Assembly (NCBI GenBank): GCA_008636095.1
Contig: VSJD01000186.1
Span: forward strand, 1 to 10,000
Direction of reading: 5' to 3'
DNA from: Kiritimatiellota bacterium
GTDB lineage: Bacteria; Verrucomicrobiota; Kiritimatiellia; JAAZAB01
Length of the DNA: 10,000 bases
The notes under the pieces are model-generated. The model was not told the origin of the DNA. It was given only the letters and a program-made list of their open reading frames with translations, and searched no databases. The position numbers were made by a program, and so were the translations under genes. This document shows, piece after piece, positions 6,181 through 10,000 of this stretch (within the stretch, counting starts at the first letter, position 1; each line of letters starts with the position of its first letter).

Positions 6181-6200
6181 TCCCGACAGAAGCGTCGGGA
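6181..6200. repeat. 20-nt hairpin interrupting an inverted-repeat arm
   Basis: TCCCGAC, loop AGAAGC, GTCGGGA. It is flanked by TT on both sides, whereas the intact partner arm has a single TT at that position. It reads as a mini-palindrome inserted with a 2-nt duplication. Confidence 0.7.
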
Positions 6201-6379
6201 TTCGGGAAAGCAAGGCAAGCTTGGGCCGAATACCGGTGCGCCGTGCGAAGTCATTGGACTCGTGTCCATGCGAGCGCGGCAAACCGGCAGACGGCCCGAG
6301 ATCGCCGCCACCTTTCCCGAACCGAATTCGAGACACATTCCCGAGGAAGAGACAACCTCGGATTGTGGACACAGCCACC

Positions 6380-6943
6380 CTATTGCGTTCCGAAGACTTT
6401 CGACTTCACACTACCGAGGGCATCCACTTTCAGGATTACATAGTTACCGTTTTGATCCGCAATGGTAACCGCAAACGGAACGCAGGCCCCGTTGCGGAGA
6501 AACGGCACCCTGCAGGTGCCTTCTGTCACCGGGTCGGCACCCTCAATCGTCACCTCCTGCAGACGGACTCCATCTATTGCACGCGAAAAACTCGGCATAG
6601 CCGTGTTGGAAGAGACCAAATCCACCTGGCCGTTGGCCAGATTGAAGGTCAAGGCCAGATCGCTCTGCTTCAGCACGGCCATACTCCGGGCATAGCGCGC
6701 AACGGTCGAAAGCGTCCGCGCGGCCGCGCTCAAGCGCTGACCCTGGATGGAACGCACAAAGGACGGCATGGCAATCGCCACGGCAATGCCCATCACCACG
6801 ATGACCAGGAGCAGTTCGATAAGCGTGAAGGCGGAAGAAAGATGGGATCGGAAACAAAGAGTTCCTGGTTCTTTGTTCATCGTTCTTCGTTTTAAATTAA
6901 CCAAGAACCAAGAACGAAGAACCAAGAACGGTTTTTTTGCCAT
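6380..6943 (-). CDS. gspH: Minor pseudopilin GspH, Ala at the -1 cleavage position
   Basis: GspH is a minor pseudopilin of the GspH/FimT family. From the ATG at 6943 the product is 187 residues. The motif SSA|FTLIELLLVIVVMGI has Phe+1 and Glu+5 but Ala instead of Gly at -1 (residue 38). A beta-rich domain follows, with the family-like ending FAVTIADQNGNYVIL then LGSVKS. The start at 6943 lies 7 nt after the gspG stop. An alternative ATG at 6880 would give a 17-residue leader and 166 residues; both have weak ribosome sites. Choosing 6943 makes the inverted GTTCTTS heptamers (6861-6933) part of the leader. Even from 6880, the leader starts inside the array. A much longer open frame reaching 7060 overlaps gspG and is not needed. 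A 285-bp gap separates it from gspI. Confidence 0.88.
   Translation of the reverse strand: MAKKPFLVLRSWFLVNLKRRTMNKEPGTLCFRSHLSSAFTLIELLLVIVVMGIAVAIAMPSFVRSIQGQRLSAAARTLSTVARYARSMAVLKQSDLALTFNLANGQVDLVSSNTAMPSFSRAIDGVRLQEVTIEGADPVTEGTCRVPFLRNGACVPFAVTIADQNGNYVILKVDALGSVKSKVFGTQ
6861..6933. repeat. Inverted pair of GTTCTTS heptamers at the gspH start
   Basis: GTTCNNN units fill 6861-6888 on the plus strand, and AACCAAG/AACGAAG units fill 6899-6926 in the opposite sense. GTTCTTCGTT (6882-6891) and AACGAAGAAC (6913-6922) are perfect 10-nt inverted partners, so the 5' end of the gspH message can form a hairpin around or upstream of the start codon, depending on which ATG is used. Confidence 0.88.
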
Positions 6944-6950
6944 CGCGATC

Positions 6951-7412
6951 TCAGTTGGTAATGTCGTCACCGCCGCCATCCGCGCCGTTGGCCCCGAAAG
7001 ACTTGATCTCATACCCGTTTTCCTTGAGTGTATAGACAAACTCATGGCCCCAGGGATCAATCGGAATTTCCCCTTTCTTCAGGTACGGCCCGCGCCAGTT
7101 CTGCTCACTTCCCTTGGTGAGTAGGGCCTGCAGGCTCGCCGGGAAATTGCCGTTGTCGGTTTCGTACAGGTCTACGGCCAGGCCGATAGCGGCAACACTG
7201 CTCTTGGCGGCGGAGACCTGCGACTGCCCCACGCGTCCCGACAAACGCGGCACCACCACCGCCGCCAGAATGCCGATGATGACCACCACCAGCAGAACTT
7301 CAATCAGCGTGAACCCCGCACGGCCCGGGCTCCGCGACTCGACTGAGCTCGTCGAAGTCCGAAGGCTTCGCCGAGGCGAGGAATGTACTTCGTTTTTTCG
7401 AACGGTCTTCAT
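6951..7412 (-). CDS. gspG: Major pseudopilin GspG
   Basis: GspG is the major subunit of the periplasmic pseudopilus. The 153-residue preprotein has the cleavage site RAG|FTLIEVLLVVVIIGILAA (residues 31-51) with Gly-1, Phe+1 and Glu+5. The mature part is about 120 residues. The family signatures are NWRGPY (105-110), IDPWG (118-122) and the C-terminal FGANGADGGGDDI (139-151), which corresponds to the calcium-binding loop of GspG. An excellent ribosome site precedes the ATG at 7412, so the 33-residue leader is real. It is long for GspG and Ser/Arg-rich, and residues 11-28 are encoded by a palindrome-bearing repeat (7338-7381). The gene lies 150 bp after gspF and 7 bp before the upstream start of gspH. 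Confidence 0.97.
   Translation of the reverse strand: MKTVRKNEVHSSPRRSLRTSTSSVESRSPGRAGFTLIEVLLVVVIIGILAAVVVPRLSGRVGQSQVSAAKSSVAAIGLAVDLYETDNGNFPASLQALLTKGSEQNWRGPYLKKGEIPIDPWGHEFVYTLKENGYEIKSFGANGADGGGDDITN
7338..7381. repeat. Palindromic repeat inside the gspG leader
   Basis: The first half, 7338-7357, contains TCGAC, a 7-nt spacer, then GTCGA (7339-7355). The second half, 7359-7381, contains the palindrome-like CGAAGGCTTCG (7360-7370). It has no 7-nt period, unlike the arrays at other junctions, but occupies the same place between start codon and prepilin cleavage site. Confidence 0.6.
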
Positions 7413-7420
7413 GTTATGGT

Positions 7421-7430
7421 TCCTTTCCTT
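7421..7430 (-). promoter_or_regulatory. Strong ribosome binding site of gspG
   Basis: AAGGAAAGGA ends 8 nt before the ATG at 7412. A strong site fits the need for GspG in excess over the minor pseudopilins. Confidence 0.85.
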
Positions 7431-7462
7431 TCGTGTGATGAATTATTAACTGTTCAGGCGCC

Positions 7463-7546
7463 AGAATTCAGTAGTCAGAATTCAGGATTCTGTCTTCTGT
7501 CTTATCCGGTCCGTCATCCATCATCCATCATCCGTCGTCTGGCGTC
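7463..7546. repeat. Twelve-unit heptamer array between gspF and gspG
   Basis: In twelve consecutive 7-nt slots from 7463 to 7546, eleven end in TC at positions 6-7 (the exception, TGTCTTA, ends in TA), while the first five bases drift from AGAAT through TGTCT and CATCA to TGGCG. The register is unbroken. It fills most of the 150-bp gspF-gspG gap and is untranslated. Confidence 0.88.
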
Positions 7547-7562
7547 TGCCGCGTGCTTCGCG

Positions 7563-8804
7563 CTACGCCCGCAGACCGCTGGTCAAATCAAAGACCGCGA
7601 GCAAAATGCTGATGGCCACGAACCCGACCATGATCGCGATCAGCACGATCATAATCGGCTCCAGCACGGTGGTAAAAATCTTGACACTGCGATCCAGGTT
7701 GGCCTCGTAGCGCCGGGCAATGTGCGCTAAGGCCCCGCTCATGTCGCCGGTCTCTTCGCCGATGGCCAGCATATCGGTCAGCATGGGCGGAAACACCTTG
7801 CCGGCTGCCAGCGGGCCCGAGATGGTCGTGCCATCGGTCACGCGATCCCGGGCTTTGCGAATTTCGGCGGCCAGCACCGAGTTCTGCACGGTGCGCTCGC
7901 CGATGGCCAGCGCATCCAGCACGGGCACGCCGTTGGCGATCAGCATGCCCAGCGTGCGGGCAAACTGGGAAAACGCGCTGGAAGTGATAATATCACGGAT
8001 TAAAGGAATACGGAGTTGGAGCCCGTGCCACCAGGTCCGCCCGATTTCCGTGCGCAGGTAGCGGCGGAACATGACCACCCCCCCAACCAGCACGATCGCT
8101 ATCAACCAGCCGTAATGAATCATGACCGTGCTGATCCCGATCAGAATACGCGTCGGCACCGGCAGGGTACTGCCCATGTCCTTGAAAATAAGCGTAAAGC
8201 GCGGAATCACAAACGTCATGGCAAAAATCAGGGTACCAATACCGACCACCATCACGATGCACGGATACACCAGCGCCATAAGGACCTTTTCCTTGACCTC
8301 CTGGATACGCTCGTAATGCTTGATAATCCGCGCCATGACTTCCGACACGTTGCCGCTGGCTTCCCCCGCGCGGATCAGGCTGACGTACAGAGTCGGGAAC
8401 GTCTCTTTGAACTGGGCCATGGCATCCGAGAGACTGGTACCGCGGATGATTTCATCCCGCAGGGCACGCACGATTAAATCACTGACCGTGCTGGTCCGCC
8501 GGTGGGAGAGCGTGTTGAGCGCATTGCCGAGCTTCATACCGGATGCCAGCAGGTCACTCAACTCGCTCGTAAAATTGAGCAGATCGCGGGCGCCCATCCG
8601 CGGGCGCTGACTGCGGCGCGCGAAGAGCGCGCGCCAGCCGGTGCCCTTAGAGCGCGGCAGCTCGGCGAGCTTTTCTTCAACCTTCACCGGCATCTGGCCC
8701 AGCCGCTCAATGTGCAGGAGCGCCGCCCGGCGATCGCTGGCTTCCAGTGTGCCTTCCACTTTTTCACCCGTCCGCATACGGGCCGTATAAATAAATATGG
8801 GCAT
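7563..8804 (-). CDS. gspF: T2SS inner-membrane platform protein GspF
   Basis: GspF is the polytopic platform protein at the base of the pseudopilus, thought to pass ATPase motion from GspE to pseudopilin insertion. The 413-residue product has the usual length and duplicated T2SF architecture. The first cytoplasmic repeat carries GEASGNV (147-153), and the second carries GEETGDMSGAL (349-359). Three membrane segments lie at about 175-200, 219-246 and 380-405. An upstream TTG at 8822 is in frame, but the ATG at 8804 begins the typical MPIFIYTAR start and has GGGGAA 7 nt upstream. It follows gspE by 156 bp of heptamer-repeat DNA and precedes gspG by 150 bp. Nothing in the protein looks damaged. 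Confidence 0.97.
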   Translation of the reverse strand: MPIFIYTARMRTGEKVEGTLEASDRRAALLHIERLGQMPVKVEEKLAELPRSKGTGWRALFARRSQRPRMGARDLLNFTSELSDLLASGMKLGNALNTLSHRRTSTVSDLIVRALRDEIIRGTSLSDAMAQFKETFPTLYVSLIRAGEASGNVSEVMARIIKHYERIQEVKEKVLMALVYPCIVMVVGIGTLIFAMTFVIPRFTLIFKDMGSTLPVPTRILIGISTVMIHYGWLIAIVLVGGVVMFRRYLRTEIGRTWWHGLQLRIPLIRDIITSSAFSQFARTLGMLIANGVPVLDALAIGERTVQNSVLAAEIRKARDRVTDGTTISGPLAAGKVFPPMLTDMLAIGEETGDMSGALAHIARRYEANLDRSVKIFTTVLEPIMIVLIAIMVGFVAISILLAVFDLTSGLRA

Positions 8805-8811
8805 CGGTGAA

Positions 8812-8817
8812 TTCCCC
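8812..8817 (-). promoter_or_regulatory. Ribosome binding site of gspF
   Basis: GGGGAA lies 7 nt upstream of the ATG at 8804. It supports that start over the in-frame TTG at 8822, which would place this site inside the gene. Confidence 0.65.
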
Positions 8818-8832
8818 GTCAAAACTATTTGC

Positions 8833-8958
8833 GATTTCCGATTTTCGATTGCCGATTTATGATTTCGGATTCCCGCATGCAGAAATAGCAGTCATCCATG
8901 ATATACGCATTCAACGTCCCCTCCGCAATCGAAAATCCGCAATTGAAAATCGGAAATT
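8833..8958. repeat. Inverted pair of GATTNNN heptamer arrays between gspE and gspF
   Basis: Six perfect GATTNNN heptamers run from 8833 to 8874. After a 49-nt spacer, five inverted units (CGCAATC, GAAAATC and relatives) run from 8924 to 8958. Bases 8834-8852 and 8939-8957 are inverted repeats with one mismatch in 19. The unit GATTTTC is shared with the gspI leader. A stem-loop could separate gspE and gspF in the transcript, but no T-run follows. Confidence 0.9.
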
Positions 8959-8960
8959 CT

Positions 8961-10000
8961 TCAGGCTTCCTCCTCCTCCGTCACGCGCAGGACTTCCTCG
9001 ATCGTCGTCGTGCCGTTGCGGACCTTCAGCCAGCCGTCGTCCCGCAGGGTTTGCATGCCCTGCTGGAGCGCTTTTTGCTTGATCACATTGGACGCTTCCC
9101 GGGACATAATCAGGGACCGGATGTCATCGGTCACGAGCAGATTCTCGAAAATACCCAGCCGGCCAAGATAACCGCTCCGCCGCGGGCATTTCTCACAACC
9201 CACCGCTTCGTATACCGTAGCGCCGACCAACTCCTTGACCGCCGCAACGGATTTCAGCATGGGATTGTCGGGCTTGACCGGGCGCTTGCATTGGTCGCAC
9301 AAAACGCGCACGAGGCGCTGGGCAATGATGGCCTCCACGGAGGAAGACACCAGGAAGGGTTCCACGCCCATGTCAATCAGTCGCGTAATAGCGCCGGCCG
9401 AATCGTTCGTGTGCAGGGTGCTGAACACCAGGTGGCCGGTCAGCGAGGCGCGGATGGCGATTTCCGCCGTTTCAAAATCGCGGATTTCGCCCACCATGAT
9501 CACATTGGGGTCTTGACGCAGGATATGGCGCAGGCCCATGGCAAAGGTCAGCCCGATCTCCGGGCGAACCTGGATCTGGTTAATGCCCTTCATCTCATAT
9601 TCAATCGGCTCCTCGACGGTGATGATGCGCTGTTCAATGGAGTTGATCGTATGCAGGCAGGCATACAGCGTGGTGGATTTGCCCGAACCGGTCGGGCCGG
9701 TCACCAGCAGGATGCCGTTGGGCTTGTTAATCAGCTTGCGGATGATGGCCTCATCCTTGGGGCTCATGCCGATGCCTTCCAGCCCGATCAGCCCGCTTTT
9801 GCGGGTCAGGAGCCGCAAGCTGACGCTCTCGCCATACACGGTCGGTATGGTGGATACGCGGATATCGAGGTCCTCGCCGTGAATGCTGAGCCCAATGCGG
9901 CCATCCTGAGGCAGGCGTTTTTCGGCGATATCCATGTTGGCCATGACCTTGATGCGCGAGACAATAGCGGCCTGGAAACGCTTGAGCTGAGGCGGCATGG
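8961..10000 (-). CDS. gspE: T2SS ATPase GspE, C-terminal part (runs off right edge)
   Basis: GspE is the hexameric cytoplasmic ATPase that powers pseudopilus assembly. The window contains roughly its last 345 codons. The first ATG visible (9998) is internal, since the sequence there already matches the middle of GspE ([20 protein letters not shown]). Numbering from that residue: Walker [10 protein letters not shown] (101-109), Asp-box region [10 protein letters not shown] (126-135), Walker [11 protein letters not shown] (165-174), His-box [11 protein letters not shown] (193-203), and a zinc-binding pair CDQC (234-237) and CEKC (268-271). All catalytic motifs are intact. The N1 domain and part of N2 lie beyond the edge. 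The C-terminus is strongly acidic (EEEEA). It precedes gspF by 156 bp. Confidence 0.97.
   Translation of the reverse strand, partial: MPPQLKRFQAAIVSRIKVMANMDIAEKRLPQDGRIGLSIHGEDLDIRVSTIPTVYGESVSLRLLTRKSGLIGLEGIGMSPKDEAIIRKLINKPNGILLVTGPTGSGKSTTLYACLHTINSIEQRIITVEEPIEYEMKGINQIQVRPEIGLTFAMGLRHILRQDPNVIMVGEIRDFETAEIAIRASLTGHLVFSTLHTNDSAGAITRLIDMGVEPFLVSSSVEAIIAQRLVRVLCDQCKRPVKPDNPMLKSVAAVKELVGATVYEAVGCEKCPRRSGYLGRLGIFENLLVTDDIRSLIMSREASNVIKQKALQQGMQTLRDDGWLKVRNGTTTIEEVLRVTEEEEA

Larger units (their letters stand above)
6095..6379. repeat. gspH-gspI gap with inverted repeat; one arm carries a 20-nt hairpin
   Basis: No credible gene is seen in this 285-bp gap. Minus-strand frames here give repeat-like peptide with no family resemblance. 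The right arm, 6312-6332, is a contiguous 21 nt whose complement begins CTCGAATTCGG and ends TTCGGGAAAG. The left arm has the same two halves (6168-6178 and 6201-6210) separated by TT plus a perfect hairpin at 6181-6200 (TCCCGAC, 6-nt loop, GTCGGGA). A 9-nt direct repeat TAGCGTGGC occurs twice at 6151-6168. No intrinsic terminator or clear promoter was found. Confidence 0.8.

Noticed and set aside
6127..6378. Minus-strand 83-codon open frame between gspH and gspI
   Set aside because: Its sequence derives from the inverted repeats and the 9-nt TAGCGTGGC repeat, and it shows no recognisable protein features.
6155..6895. Plus-strand 246-codon open frame
   Set aside because: It runs antisense to gspH and into the repeat DNA around it. 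Composition is His/Arg-rich shadow-like, while the minus strand has clear pseudopilin motifs.
6944..7060. Extended gspH start at 7060
   Set aside because: It would overlap the conserved C-terminal end of gspG by over 100 bp and add residues unlike any prepilin leader. The ATG at 6943 or 6880 is sufficient.
7463..7546. CRISPR-like array
   Set aside because: The period is 7 nt with no spacers between units, and there are no cas genes in the window.
8805..8822. TTG start for gspF at 8822
   Set aside because: The ATG at 8804 gives the usual GspF N-terminus and has a GGGGAA site 7 nt upstream.

Overview
The window holds most of one type II secretion (general secretory pathway, T2SS) operon, all on the minus strand. 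In transcription order (right to left) it reads gspE (N-terminus beyond the right edge), gspF, gspG, gspH, gspI, gspJ, gspK, gspL, gspM and gspD (C-terminus beyond the left edge). No convincing gene lies on the plus strand. GspE is the cytoplasmic ATPase and GspF the inner-membrane platform. GspG is the major pseudopilin, and GspH, I, J and K are the minor pseudopilins. GspL and GspM form the bitopic assembly platform, and GspD is the outer-membrane secretin. No gspC and no prepilin peptidase (gspO) gene is visible here.

The organism is probably an uncultivated Gram-negative (diderm) bacterium with moderately high G+C. The secretin gene comes last, gspC is absent between gspM and gspD, GspL looks like a PilM/PilN-type fusion, and the DNA is rich in short degenerate repeats. 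This suggests the Planctomycetes-Verrucomicrobia-Lentisphaerae/Kiritimatiellota or Omnitrophota side of the tree rather than a proteobacterium. That placement is an impression, not a demonstrated assignment.

The genes themselves are ordinary. The DNA between them, and between the start codons and prepilin cleavage sites, is not. Nearly every junction carries a degenerate tandem array with a strict 7-nt period, with different unit sequences at different junctions: AAATTCC-like (839-983), AATGGTY (3104-3197 and 3429-3456), GCCGGAC/GGCGTCT (4539-4678), GACGACA/TGACTTC (5434-5566), GATTTTC (6056-6083 and 8833-8958), GTTCTTS (6861-6933) and NNNNNTC (7463-7546). Several are arranged as inverted pairs, and two carry small GC-rich hairpins between units or in one arm.

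In gspH, gspI, gspJ and gspK the array is translated and supplies much or most of the leader peptide that prepilin peptidase removes. GspG's leader is encoded by a different, palindrome-bearing repeat. The leaders are consequently long (GspK 53, GspJ 58 and GspG 33 residues), and a change of one 7-nt unit would shift the frame. A three-copy 19-residue repeat follows the signal peptide of GspD.

Operon logic: gspL/gspM and gspJ/gspK overlap by ATGA and are likely translationally coupled. The 401-, 320- and 285-bp gaps (gspK-gspL, gspM-gspD, gspH-gspI) are filled with inverted repeats and hold no recognisable gene or canonical intrinsic terminator.
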